NCBI RefSeq assembly: GCF_002982075.1
Contig: NZ_PUEJ01000003.1
Span: 62,001 to 126,000, forward strand
Source of the DNA: Labrys okinawensis
Lineage (GTDB): Bacteria > Pseudomonadota > Alphaproteobacteria > Rhizobiales > Labraceae
DNA length: 64,000 nucleotides
Direction: 5' to 3'
Position 1 is the stretch's first letter. Each line of letters starts with the position of its first letter. Under the pieces are notes generated by a model that saw only the letters and a list, made by a program, of their open reading frames with translations, had not been told where the DNA came from and searched no databases. This document shows positions 45,548 to 53,792 of the stretch, piece by piece. Made by a program: the position numbers and the translations under genes.

Positions 45548-46888
45548 ATGGAAAGCGCCATGGTTTCCTATTTGGACTATTATAAGCCTGGACCGAGGTT
45601 GCGCCGGATCGTGCCTGCGCGATTGATCGGATGGGCGGTCGGGACTTCATTTGTCGTGGGAGCACTGATCTTGGCCGCGCTCCCGGCAAGTGCGGGGGGG
45701 TCGGAGCCCTGGATCACCACATGGGCCGCCACACCCGCCCCCCGCTGGGCCGAGGAATTGCCGGCACCCTTCGACGTTCCCGAAGTCCTGGGCGATCAGA
45801 CGGTTCGCCAGATCGCGCGCATCAGCGTCGGAGGCGAGCAAGTGCGCGTGGTCATCTCCAACGAGTTCGGCACGCGCCCGGTAACCATCGGATCGGCCAG
45901 CGTGGCCCTGTCCAAGGGCGGCAGCGCCATCGATGAGGCTTCCCTCAAGGCCTTGACCTTCGGCGGCAAACCTTCGGCCGTGATCCCGCCCGGCGCTCCC
46001 CTGGTCAGCGATCCCGTGGACCTGCCGGTCAAGGCCCTGTCGGATCTCGCGGTCAGCTTCTATTTGCCCAAGCGCGCCGGCATCACCTCGGTGCATTGGG
46101 ACGGTGTTCAGACCAGCTATATCTCCGGGCCTGGCGACAAGACCAAGGAGGCCGATTTCGCGCCCGTCAGCACCAACAAATCGCGCCTGCTGCTCAGCCG
46201 TATCCTGACCACGGCCAAGCCGGAGTCGAAGGCGATCGTGTTCTTCGGCGATTCCATTACCGACGGAAACTGCTCCACGCCGGACAAGAACAATCGCTGG
46301 CCCGATCATATCGCGGAGCGGTTGCAGGCCGAGGGTCATGCCGATGTCGCCGTGGTCAACGAAGCCTATTCGGGCAATCGCGTGCTGTCGAACGGCATGG
46401 GAACCAACGCCCTCAGCCGCTTCGACATGTCCGTGCTCAGCCATCCCAGGGTTTCGACCGTGGTGATGATGATGGGGATCAACGATATCGGCTGGCCGGG
46501 CAAGGACGCCATCACCCCGGCCGATCCCGAGCCGACCGCCGAGGACGTGATCGCCGGCTACAAGCAGATCATCGATCGGGCCCATGCCCATGGCATCCGT
46601 TTCGTCGGCGTGACCCTTACGCCCTTCGTCGACACCTTCAAGGGGCTGCCGACCTCCGGCTACTACACGCCCGAGAAGGAAAAGATCCGCCAGGAGGTCA
46701 ATGCCTGGATCCGGACCAACAAGATGGCGGATGGGTTGATCGATTTCGACAAGGTGCTCGAGGACCCGGCCAAGCCCAACAGCATCAATCCCGCCTATGA
46801 TTGCGGCGACCACCTGCATCCCAACGATGCCGGCTATCAGGCCATGGCGAAGGCGGTGGATCTCGGCGTGCTCGTGCCCAAGCAATAA
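45548..46888 (+). CDS. Exported SGNH/GDSL-family hydrolase
   Basis: 446 residues from ATG 45548; ATG 45560 is possible and the frame is open further upstream through unlikely sequence. A long N-terminal signal (LIGWAVGTSFVVGALILAALPASAGG) exports it. An N-terminal beta-domain (about 50-230) precedes the SGNH core: GDSITDG (Ser nucleophile), GNRVLSNG, GINDIG and GDHLHPND (catalytic Asp-His). Esterase activity on a polysaccharide acetyl group or lipid is likely. It is monocistronic. Confidence 0.9.
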   Translation: MESAMVSYLDYYKPGPRLRRIVPARLIGWAVGTSFVVGALILAALPASAGGSEPWITTWAATPAPRWAEELPAPFDVPEVLGDQTVRQIARISVGGEQVRVVISNEFGTRPVTIGSASVALSKGGSAIDEASLKALTFGGKPSAVIPPGAPLVSDPVDLPVKALSDLAVSFYLPKRAGITSVHWDGVQTSYISGPGDKTKEADFAPVSTNKSRLLLSRILTTAKPESKAIVFFGDSITDGNCSTPDKNNRWPDHIAERLQAEGHADVAVVNEAYSGNRVLSNGMGTNALSRFDMSVLSHPRVSTVVMMMGINDIGWPGKDAITPADPEPTAEDVIAGYKQIIDRAHAHGIRFVGVTLTPFVDTFKGLPTSGYYTPEKEKIRQEVNAWIRTNKMADGLIDFDKVLEDPAKPNSINPAYDCGDHLHPNDAGYQAMAKAVDLGVLVPKQ

Positions 46889-46922
46889 GGCGGCGTTTCA
46901 ACCCCGCCAGGCAGGGTGGAAA

Positions 46923-46954
46923 GGATGGCGGCCGGTCAGGTCCGGTCGCCATCC
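46923..46954. terminator. Hairpin at the convergent gene ends
   Basis: GGATGGCGGCCGG and CCGGTCGCCATCC pair with two imperfections around TCAGGT. It overlaps the 3' end of the minus-strand ATC-hydrolase-family gene and follows the SGNH gene. No T-tract was seen. Confidence 0.45.
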
Positions 46955-47466
46955 TCGTCGAACCTGTAACGGAAGGTGCAATGGCTGGCACCGTCCATGA
47001 TGGTCTGTTTGCGCTCCAGCGTGATGCGGGGATCATAGCCGGTGCAGAACACGCCGTCGCGGTTGCAGGAGAGAAGGTGGCCGATGGCGCCGAGCCCCAT
47101 CTGCCGATAGCTCTCCGCATAGCGGCAGCGATGGACATCGAAGTCGAATTCGGTATCGTTCGCCTTGAGCACCTCGATCTCGAGGGCATCGTCCTGGGTC
47201 CACAGTGCCTGCAGATCCTGGAAGCTGCGCAGATCCGTGCCGCCGGGCGTCTTGGCGGCGAAATTACGTCCCGCTGCTATCGCCGCCTTGCGGACGGCGG
47301 CATCGAGGATGGCTTGTGCCTGCTCCTCTCCCAGGCGCTCGCGCATCTCCTCATAGAGGGGAGCGATGATGCCCGCCTCGATCCGCCGGCGGGCCAGAAT
47401 GCCGATTTCGCCTGCCATGGCCGCCTTGGAACGTTCTTCCCGGTCCGGGTCTGCAGCTTGGCTCAT
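46936..47466 (-). CDS. L-2-amino-thiazoline-4-carboxylate hydrolase family protein
   Basis: 176 residues matching the ATC_hydrolase pattern: RRRIEAGIIAPLYEEMRERLGEEQAQAILD at the start, then the marker run DVHRCRYAESYRQMGLGAIGHLLSCNRDGVFCTGYDPRITL and the end GASHCTFRYRFD, with spaced Cys/His residues. In Pseudomonas AtcB opens the thiazoline ring of ATC to N-carbamoyl- or S-carbamoyl-cysteine. Most members are uncharacterised. It is 24 bases downstream of a racemase gene. Confidence 0.83.
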   Translation of the reverse strand: MSQAADPDREERSKAAMAGEIGILARRRIEAGIIAPLYEEMRERLGEEQAQAILDAAVRKAAIAAGRNFAAKTPGGTDLRSFQDLQALWTQDDALEIEVLKANDTEFDFDVHRCRYAESYRQMGLGAIGHLLSCNRDGVFCTGYDPRITLERKQTIMDGASHCTFRYRFDEDGDRT

Positions 47467-47490
47467 GGTGCGACTCCACTGGCTGATCGA

Positions 47491-48210
47491 TCACGCCGCC
47501 AGTGGAGCACCCTTGGAACCGCATGCAAGCGAAAAATCGACGGCGGCGGCTGCGTGGATCGCAGTGGAGTCGAAGCCGGGCAGGGTCAGGCCATCTGGAG
47601 AGAGGATCAGGCAGATCTCGGTGCAGCCGAGAATGACGCTGTCGGCACCGTCGGCCTTGGCCTCATCGATCAGGGCCTCCAGCTTGCGGCGCGAGCTTTC
47701 CTCCACCCGTCCGGCGCAGAGTTCGGAGAAGATGATGTCGTGCACGGCGTCCCGCCCTGCCGCATCGGGAACCATCACGTCGATGCCGTGCTCGCGCATG
47801 CGTTCGGCATAGAAGCCGTGCTCCATGGTGTAGCGGGTGGCGAGCAGGAGAGGCCGGCTGTGGCCGGCCGCTGTCAGCGTCTTGGCGGTTTCGTCGATGA
47901 TGTCGATCAGCGGGCAGGCAATCGCCGCCTGCACCGGGCGGGCGACCAGATGCATGGTGTTGGTGCAGATCAGCACGCAGCCGGCGCCGGCATTCTGGAG
48001 ATCGCGCGCCACGCTTGCCAGCCGTTCGGCAGCCGCATCCCAGCGGCCGGCCTTCTGCATGTCGACGATGTCCTGGAAATTGACCGAATGCAGCATGACT
48101 TCGGCCGAATGCAGCTCGCCGCGCCGGGCGCGCACGGCTTCGTTGATCAGCTTGTAATAGATTGCCGAGCTCTCGAAGCTCATGCCGCCGATCAGGCCGA
48201 TTTTCCGCAT
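47491..48210 (-). CDS. Aspartate/glutamate racemase-family protein
   Basis: 239 residues from ATG 48210, preceded by GGAAGGGGAGACGGAT. Both catalytic Cys are present: Cys82 in CTNTMH and Cys196 in LGCTEICL, so cofactor-independent racemisation is expected (RacX/YgeA group). Its partner downstream is an ATC-hydrolase-family gene and its divergent neighbour an Lrp regulator. A role on ATC or on a free amino acid is possible. Confidence 0.9.
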   Translation of the reverse strand: MRKIGLIGGMSFESSAIYYKLINEAVRARRGELHSAEVMLHSVNFQDIVDMQKAGRWDAAAERLASVARDLQNAGAGCVLICTNTMHLVARPVQAAIACPLIDIIDETAKTLTAAGHSRPLLLATRYTMEHGFYAERMREHGIDVMVPDAAGRDAVHDIIFSELCAGRVEESSRRKLEALIDEAKADGADSVILGCTEICLILSPDGLTLPGFDSTAIHAAAAVDFSLACGSKGAPLAA

Positions 48211-48309
48211 ATCCGTCTCCCCTTCCAGGGCTTGGTTGTCACGTCGAGATAATGCCTCGAAGCCGGCGAAAATGGGTTGCATTCTCTAGGCGTTTGTACT
48301 TCGATTTCG

Positions 48310-48352
48310 GCAAACATATTGCGAAATTCGTGTACTTACGCAAAAATTTTGC
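48310..48352. promoter_or_regulatory. Two 13-bp Lrp-like boxes 30 bp apart
   Basis: GCAAACATATTGC (48310-48322) and GCAAAAATTTTGC (48340-48352) share the pattern GCAAAnATnTTGC in an AT-rich stretch. The 30-bp period is close to three helical turns, as suits octameric Lrp/AsnC proteins. They lie between the racemase start and the lrp-like start. Confidence 0.65.
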
Positions 48353-48394
48353 ATATTTGATTTCTCATGCACAATCTGGACGCGCGAAGGAATC

Positions 48395-48859
48395 ATGAAG
48401 CTCGATCAGCGGGACAAGCAGATCCTGGCGATGCTCCAGCTTCAGGCCGACCATCCGCTCGCCGATCTCGCCGAAAAGACGCATTTGTCGCCTTCGGCCT
48501 GCTGGCGGCGTATCAAGCGGCTGGAGGAGGAGGGCTACATCCTCCGGCGCGCTGCCCTGCTCGACCGCAAGAAAGTGGGTGTGCCGACCACTGTCTATGT
48601 CATGGTCCGTACTGCGAACCATTCGCTGGACTGGCTGGAACGCTTTCGGGCTCTCGTCGCCGACACGCCGGAAATCATCGAGATGCACCGCCTCACCGGG
48701 GATATCGATTACCTGCTCAAGATCGTGCTGCCCGACGTCGAAAGCCTCGATCTGGTCTACAAGAAGCTGGTCGCCAAGCTGCAGTTCAACGACATCTCCT
48801 CCTACATTTCGATGGAGATGTTCAAGGACACCACGGTACTGCCGCTCACCAATGCCTGA
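48395..48859 (+). CDS. Lrp/AsnC-family transcriptional regulator
   Basis: 154 residues. N-terminal winged helix (LDQRDKQILAMLQLQADHPLADLAEKTHLSPSACWRRIKRLEEEGYI) and C-terminal RAM ligand domain (VPTTVYVMVRT..., EIIEMHRLTGDIDYLLKIVLPDVESLD). It probably senses an amino acid and controls the divergent racemase operon and itself through the paired boxes upstream. Confidence 0.93.
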   Translation: MKLDQRDKQILAMLQLQADHPLADLAEKTHLSPSACWRRIKRLEEEGYILRRAALLDRKKVGVPTTVYVMVRTANHSLDWLERFRALVADTPEIIEMHRLTGDIDYLLKIVLPDVESLDLVYKKLVAKLQFNDISSYISMEMFKDTTVLPLTNA

Positions 48860-48868
48860 CGGGCGAGC

Positions 48869-49426
48869 TCAGGCGACGGGGATGAGCGCCTTCAGTCGCG
48901 CCAGGCGCCGGCCGAACAGGGCGGGATCGCCGAGCGCGCGTGCCGTGACCAGGGCGCCCTGGATGCCGGCGACGATGTCTTCGGCGAGCTCGGCCGCCGC
49001 ACCGGGTTCCTTGCCCAGCCGCTGCAGGGCTTGCGCCAGGGCATCGCGCCATTCTGCGAAATAGGCGTTGATGCGTTCGGCGAAACGATCGCGCACGTCG
49101 GAGAGAGCGAAGACGCCCACGATGCAGACCCGACCGCCCGAATGGAAATAGCGATCCGTTGCCTCGAACATGGCCGAGATCGCCCTTGCCGGGTCCGAAG
49201 TGGCGCGCAGCGGCTCGAAGACATGGGTGCGGAACCAGCCATCGATATGGTCGAGCACCGCAGCCGCCATCTCCTCCTTGCCGCCGGGAAAGAAATTGTA
49301 GAGGCTGCCCTTGCCCAGGCCCGTGTGCTGGCCGATGAGGGCGAGGCTGGCGCCCTCATAGCCATGGCTGCGAAAGACCTCGGTGAGGGCCGGGATAATG
49401 TCGGCGCGCTCGCGGATGGTCTTCAT
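48869..49426 (-). CDS. TetR-family transcriptional repressor
   Basis: 185 residues. The N-terminal helix-turn-helix is canonical: IIPALTEVFRSHGYEGASLALIGQHTGLGKGSLYNFFPGGKEEM. The C-terminal domain matches YxaF/TetR_C ligand-binding helices with Cys in GGRVCIVGVF. It starts directly after the DUF1348 stop codon with no gap. Both genes should be repressed through the palindromic double site at 49914-49952. Confidence 0.92.
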   Translation of the reverse strand: MKTIRERADIIPALTEVFRSHGYEGASLALIGQHTGLGKGSLYNFFPGGKEEMAAAVLDHIDGWFRTHVFEPLRATSDPARAISAMFEATDRYFHSGGRVCIVGVFALSDVRDRFAERINAYFAEWRDALAQALQRLGKEPGAAAELAEDIVAGIQGALVTARALGDPALFGRRLARLKALIPVA

Positions 49427-49900
49427 CTAGAGGCCGAGATCGCTGAGGCCCGGGTGGCCGGCGGGGCGGGGAGCGCTGCGGTCCCAGTGGAACTTGCGCT
49501 CGCTCTCGGCGATCGGCAGGTCGTTGATGGAGGCATGGCGCACTGCCATCAGGCCGTTCTCGTCGAATTCCCAGTTCTCGTTGCCGTAGGAGCGAAACCA
49601 GTTGCCGGCATCGTCATGCCATTCATAGGCGAAGCGCACGCCGATGCGGTTGTCGCCATAGGCCCATAATTCCTTGATCAGGCGATAGTCCTGCTCGCGC
49701 TGCCATTTGCGCGTGAGGAAAGCGACGATCTCCGCACGCCCGTTCAGGAACTCCGACCGGTTGCGCCAGCGGCTGTCGGGTGTGTAGGCGAGCGAGACGC
49801 GCTCGGGGTTGCAGCTGTTCCAGCCATCCTCGGCGGCACGGATCTTCTGGATCGCGGTGTCCCGGGTGAAGGGAGGCAGCGGCGGGCGTTGTTCGGGCAT
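49427..49900 (-). CDS. DUF1348 (NTF2-like fold) protein
   Basis: 157 residues from ATG 49900, preceded by AAGAAAGGA. The sequence matches the DUF1348/SnoaL-like family: [62 protein letters not shown], then [39 protein letters not shown]. The cone-shaped fold could bind a small hydrophobic ligand. No enzyme activity is established. It is paired with a TetR gene, so it may detoxify that regulator's inducer. Confidence 0.88.
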   Translation of the reverse strand: MPEQRPPLPPFTRDTAIQKIRAAEDGWNSCNPERVSLAYTPDSRWRNRSEFLNGRAEIVAFLTRKWQREQDYRLIKELWAYGDNRIGVRFAYEWHDDAGNWFRSYGNENWEFDENGLMAVRHASINDLPIAESERKFHWDRSAPRPAGHPGLSDLGL

Positions 49901-49913
49901 GAGGATATCCTTT

Positions 49914-49952
49914 CTTGTACCGACTGGTCCACAATGGACCGATCGGTACAAG
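49914..49952. promoter_or_regulatory. Double TetR-type operator
   Basis: TGTACCGACTGGTCCA (49916-49931) and TGGACCGATCGGTACA (49935-49950) are inverted copies of a 16-bp near-palindrome, separated by CAA. The whole 39-bp block is itself a dyad. It ends 14 bases before the DUF1348 ATG, so it covers the transcription start. Confidence 0.82.
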
Positions 49953-49971
49953 AGTCAAGCCTTTCTTTGAA

Positions 49972-49994
49972 GAGCGGACAGATACCCGCGCTCC
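49972..49994. repeat. Short family-A palindrome
   Basis: AGCGGACAGATACCCGCGCTCC is a reduced copy of the GAGCGCGGAC element. It sits next to the 3' end of the Ldh-family gene. Confidence 0.65.
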
Positions 49995-49997
49995 GCC

Positions 49998-51068
49998 TCA
50001 TGCCTTTTGCGGCAGGGTCAGTCCATACTGGCCGGCGAGTTCTGCGAAGGCCTCTTCGCTGACCGGATCGACCGGTACGCCGTTGCGGGCCCGTTCCTCT
50101 TCGACGGCCCATTCGCGATCGCCCGGGGCCATCGGCTTGCCGGTCGCACCCTCTGCCGGCACGGCGGCACGGATATTGGCGAGGTAGCGAATCATGATCG
50201 CGCCATAGATCTCGGGGGCAATGAAGGCCGAAGGATTGATGGCGAGGGCGAAGCCGCCCATGTCGCGTGGGGCACCGGTCGAGGGCTGGCCATACATCGG
50301 CACCAGTTCGGTGGAGAGGGCCATGCCGGTGAGGGGCGCCGACAGGATCTCCACCAGGCCGGCCAGCGCCGCGCCCTTGAAGCCCTGCTCGCCGCCAACC
50401 GGGGAGAGCACGCGGGCGGCCTCGGGATCGGTGGTGTTGACGCCCTTCTCGTCGACCGCCACGCCCTGCGGCAAGCGCAGGCCGAGCGAACGGTAGAGCA
50501 GCACGCGGTTCTGCGGGATTGCGCTGGTCGCCATGTCCATCAGCCAGGGGCGCTGGCCGGGCACCGGTGCGCCGATGGCGATCGGGCTGGTGCCGTGGAA
50601 GGCGTCGCGCCCGTCGAACAGCCTGACGGCCGCGTCGGAATTGGCGGTGAGGAGGCCGATGAAGCCCTGCTCGGCCGCCCACATCGGATAGGCGCCGGCC
50701 GCGCCCATATGGGAGGAGCGCCGGATGGTGACCGCGCCGATGCCCTGGGTCCTGGCGATGTCCACGGCGACTTCCATGGCCCGGTAGCAGGCCAGATGCC
50801 CGATGGCGCCATCGGCGTCGAGAACGGCGGTGGCGCCTTCGCCCCGCAGCACCTCGATCTGGGGATGGCCGTTGATCTCGCCGCTGGCCAGCACCGACAG
50901 ATAATAGGGCAGCAGCCGGACGCCATGGCTGTCCACGCCGAGGCGCGAGGCATGCATCATGGCGCGGGTGGCGGCCCGTGCCGAGGGGACATCGGCCCCG
51001 CCGGCCAGGAGGGCGGATTCGAGAAAGGCTTCGAGGCTGCTGCTCGTATAACGCTGCGGTTCGCTCAT
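49998..51068 (-). CDS. Ldh-family NAD(P)-dependent malate/lactate/ureidoglycolate dehydrogenase
   Basis: 356 residues of the LDH2/MDG2 (YlbC, AllD, ComC) fold. Marker segments are [83 protein letters not shown] and [20 protein letters not shown]. His in SSHMGA is the likely acid-base. The substrate is a 2-hydroxy/2-oxo acid or an imino acid such as pyrroline-2-carboxylate. It is coupled to yacG by a four-base overlap, an unusual partner. Confidence 0.9.
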   Translation of the reverse strand: MSEPQRYTSSSLEAFLESALLAGGADVPSARAATRAMMHASRLGVDSHGVRLLPYYLSVLASGEINGHPQIEVLRGEGATAVLDADGAIGHLACYRAMEVAVDIARTQGIGAVTIRRSSHMGAAGAYPMWAAEQGFIGLLTANSDAAVRLFDGRDAFHGTSPIAIGAPVPGQRPWLMDMATSAIPQNRVLLYRSLGLRLPQGVAVDEKGVNTTDPEAARVLSPVGGEQGFKGAALAGLVEILSAPLTGMALSTELVPMYGQPSTGAPRDMGGFALAINPSAFIAPEIYGAIMIRYLANIRAAVPAEGATGKPMAPGDREWAVEEERARNGVPVDPVSEEAFAELAGQYGLTLPQKA

Positions 51069-51280
51069 CGGTCACGCTCTGTCTTCGGATAATCGTCCCG
51101 GTTGTCAGGATCGGCCTGGTCGGCCTCCTCGCCGGGAATGGCGTAGACGCCCTTCAGCCAGCGCGACAGATCGATGTCGGCGCAGCGCTTGGAGCAGAAG
51201 GGTTTGCTGGCCTCGACGCTGGGCTTGCCGCAGATCGGGCACTTGCGCTTGACGAGAGGGGTCGGGGTCGGTTCGCTCAC
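51065..51280 (-). CDS. yacG: DNA gyrase inhibitor YacG
   Basis: 71 residues with the zinc motif C14-P-I-C17 and C29-SKR-C33 in the YacG pattern ([38 protein letters not shown]). It binds GyrB and limits gyrase activity. It overlaps maf and the Ldh-family gene by four bases on either side. Confidence 0.95.
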   Translation of the reverse strand: MSEPTPTPLVKRKCPICGKPSVEASKPFCSKRCADIDLSRWLKGVYAIPGEEADQADPDNRDDYPKTERDR

Positions 51281-51900
51281 AATTCGTCCCTCCAGGTGCC
51301 GCGGACCGGGAAGCCCGCACCTTCGAGAAGGCTCACCGTCTCATAGAGCGGCAGGCCGACGACATTGGTATAGGACCCGACGAGCCGCAGCACGAACACG
51401 CCGGCCAGGCCCTGAATGGCATATCCGCCCGCCTTGCCGTGCCATTCGTTGGAATCGAGATAGGCATTGAGTTCGTCGAGCGACAGATGCTTGAAGCGCA
51501 CCCGCGTCTCCACCAGCCGGGTCCTGATGGTCCCATGCGGATCGGCGACGGCGACGCCCGTCATCACGATATGGCTACGGCCCGACAGTAGGCGCAGGCA
51601 CGCTTCTGCGTCCTCGCGCGTTTCGGCCTTGGGCAGGATGCGCCCGGTGCAGGCCACCACCGTATCGGCCGACACCGTATAGGCTCCGGTGAGATCGGGC
51701 CGGCTCCCGAGGGTCGTCAGAGCGGCCTCGAGCTTGCCCCTGGCAAGGCGTTGCACCAGCATGCGCGCCGCTTCGCCGCGCCTGGGCGTTTCGTCGATAT
51801 CGGTGGGCAGCAGCGCATCCGGCTCGCAGCCTGCCTGCTCGAGCAGGGCATGACGGCGCGGGCTGGCGGAAGCGAGCACGAGCTTGGGACGTTCAGTCAT
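51277..51900 (-). CDS. maf: Maf-family nucleotide pyrophosphatase
   Basis: 207 residues from ATG 51900. N-terminal [18 protein letters not shown] carries the Maf SASPRR motif; Asp/Glu residues in [10 protein letters not shown] and the [12 protein letters not shown] loop complete the site. Maf proteins hydrolyse non-canonical nucleoside triphosphates, here possibly m7GTP or dTTP/UTP. The maf-yacG order is typical for alphaproteobacteria. No infA precedes it. Confidence 0.94.
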   Translation of the reverse strand: MTERPKLVLASASPRRHALLEQAGCEPDALLPTDIDETPRRGEAARMLVQRLARGKLEAALTTLGSRPDLTGAYTVSADTVVACTGRILPKAETREDAEACLRLLSGRSHIVMTGVAVADPHGTIRTRLVETRVRFKHLSLDELNAYLDSNEWHGKAGGYAIQGLAGVFVLRLVGSYTNVVGLPLYETVSLLEGAGFPVRGTWRDEL

Positions 51901-52200
51901 GACAGGCGCAATAGCAGGATTCGTCACGTTTGGACCAGAGACGGCTGAGAAATAGCGACGGCGCCTTTGGATCGCGACCTGTCTTCCCGGAGCGAGCGGC
52001 CTTCGACAAGCATCGGCGGCCAGCAAAAAGTTCCGTAGGGAACACAAGGTTGCGTCGCAACTATATTAGATCGCCCGAGATCTATAAGTGCCGTGCTATG
52101 TATTTCATCGCGAGGGGCAGAGGATAATTTGCGCGGCGTGCAACATGCCCGAATGACCTCTGATGATTTCGATTGAATCGGCAATGGGGAAGGGGCTGGC
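51901..52200. other. Gene-free interval
   Basis: 300 bases between the divergent maf and secreted-protein genes. No convincing frame, repeat, RNA or known regulatory element was found. Promoters for both flanking genes must lie here. Confidence 0.4.
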
Positions 52201-52695
52201 ATGCAGCATAAAGGTTATATCGCTTTGGCGGCGGCAGGTATTGCTTTGCTTGGGATCGGGAGCGCCAGAAGCGAGGTCATCGGCCGTTACGACCTGGGGC
52301 AATGGGTGATCGAAGCCAATGCGAACAACGGCCGTTTCGAATATTGCGCCTCTACCGGCCGATATTCCCGGGGCGCGGCGGTGTACTTCCTGCTGACGCG
52401 TGAGGCGGCCTGGGGCATGGTCATCGAGAATCCCAACTGGAACTGGGTCAGGGATTCGCGGGGCGATGTGACCTATTGGGTCGACAATTACCGCTCGCGT
52501 GCCGGCGGCGCCAAAGCAACGGCGCCGACCCGGCTCCTGATTCCGCTGGCCGATTCCACGCAGCTCTTCCAGGAGATCCGGGCCGGCCGGGTTCTCTATT
52601 TCCAGCCGCGCGGCAACAAGCCCTTCTCGGTCACCTTGAACGGTACGTCGTCGGCCTTGAGCGCGCTGATGCAGTGCGTGGCGCGCTACCGCTAG
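52201..52695 (+). CDS. Small secreted protein, function unknown
   Basis: 164 residues. Signal peptide MQHKGYIALAAAGIALLGIGSARS. The mature protein (GRYDLGQWVIEANANNGRFEYCASTGRYSRGAAVYFLLTREAAWGMVIENPNWNW...) has two Cys that may form a disulfide and ends MQCVARYR. The beta-rich pattern resembles exported proteins of rhizobia of unknown function. It is monocistronic. Confidence 0.75.
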   Translation: MQHKGYIALAAAGIALLGIGSARSEVIGRYDLGQWVIEANANNGRFEYCASTGRYSRGAAVYFLLTREAAWGMVIENPNWNWVRDSRGDVTYWVDNYRSRAGGAKATAPTRLLIPLADSTQLFQEIRAGRVLYFQPRGNKPFSVTLNGTSSALSALMQCVARYR

Positions 52696-52784
52696 GGCAA
52701 AGTGCGTTTGCACGGAAACGCCATTTCGCTCCAACTCTTTGGACGCAGCACCTTGGTGTCGGCGCGCCTTCGCAAGGCAAGGCC

Positions 52785-52806
52785 GGCGGCGAGGATTGTC
52801 GCCGCC
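52785..52806. terminator. Hairpin between convergent genes
   Basis: GGCGGCGA and TCGCCGCC pair perfectly around GGATTG. It lies just before the SDR stop codon (minus strand) and after the secreted-protein gene, so it can terminate both. No T-tract was seen. Confidence 0.55.
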
Positions 52807-52813
52807 GCTTCGC

Positions 52814-53665
52814 CTATTGCCCCTCGGGATAATCGGCGCCCTTGGTCACCTCTTCCCAGGCATCGAAATTCTGGGTGAGCTGGGCGATCTTGGTGCGTGC
52901 ACCTTCGAGCGCGATCTTGCCGAGCAGCAGGCGCAGCGGCGGGTTGTCGGCTTCGACGGCCTTGACGATCGCCTGGGCGGCGCGCACGGGATCGCCGGGC
53001 TGCTGGCCGCTATAGCCGCGGATCTGGCTTTGGCGCGCACCGGACGTCTCGCGATAGGCGTCGATGGTCTGCGGCGCCTCGTTGGCCGAGCGTCCGGCCC
53101 AGTCGGTCCTGAACGGGCCCGGCTCCACGATCAGCACCTTGAGGCCCAGCGGTGCGACCTCCTGGGAAAGCGCTTCCGACAGGGCCTCCACCGCGAATTT
53201 GGTGGCGGTGTAGAAGCTGACGGAGGGCGCCGCCCGAAGCCCGCCGAGCGAGGAGATGTTGACGATGGTGCCCGAGCGCTGCTGGCGCATCAGCGGCAGC
53301 GCCGCACGCGTCATGGCCGTCAGGCCCCAGACATTGATGTCGAACATCTTGTGGACTTCGGCCATGTCGCTTTCCTCGAACGAGCCGAAATAGCCGATGC
53401 CGGCATTGTTCACGAGGACGTCGATGCGTCCGAACCGCTCCTGCGCGACAGCGATGGCGGCATCGATGTCCGCCTGCTTCGTCACGTCGAGCTTGAGCAC
53501 CAGTGCCGTATCGCCGAACTCCATGACGAAGTCCTCGAGTTGCGCCGGATTCCTCGCCGTGACCACGGTGGGATAGCCCAGCGAAAGCGTATGGCGCGCC
53601 AGTTCCCGGCCGAAGCCGGTGGAGCAGCCGGTGATGAACCAGACGGGCTTTGCAATTTCTGACAT
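52814..53665 (-). CDS. Short-chain dehydrogenase/reductase
   Basis: 283 residues from ATG 53665. Classical SDR motifs: TGCSTGFGRELA (NAD(P) binding), LDVTKQ, NNAGIG, and the catalytic Ser (NISSLGG) and Tyr-x-x-x-Lys (FYTATKFAVEAL). The substrate is unknown. It lies 127 bp downstream of the Gfo/Idh/MocA pair on the same strand and may be cotranscribed, but the gap leaves this open. Confidence 0.9.
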   Translation of the reverse strand: MSEIAKPVWFITGCSTGFGRELARHTLSLGYPTVVTARNPAQLEDFVMEFGDTALVLKLDVTKQADIDAAIAVAQERFGRIDVLVNNAGIGYFGSFEESDMAEVHKMFDINVWGLTAMTRAALPLMRQQRSGTIVNISSLGGLRAAPSVSFYTATKFAVEALSEALSQEVAPLGLKVLIVEPGPFRTDWAGRSANEAPQTIDAYRETSGARQSQIRGYSGQQPGDPVRAAQAIVKAVEADNPPLRLLLGKIALEGARTKIAQLTQNFDAWEEVTKGADYPEGQ

Positions 53666-53792
53666 GACAATCTCTATAGGAGGGCAAAGGTGAGGCATCT
53701 TACATAAAAGCTGGGCCTCGTCTCAATAACCCGGGTAAAATCGAATAGGCCGTATAGCTCAGCTGATGAATAGCCGGCTCTTCATTGTATTT

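Noticed and set aside
51924..52202. 92-codon minus-strand frame upstream of the secreted-protein gene
   Set aside because: No ribosome site and no protein-like pattern; it is likely a chance open frame.
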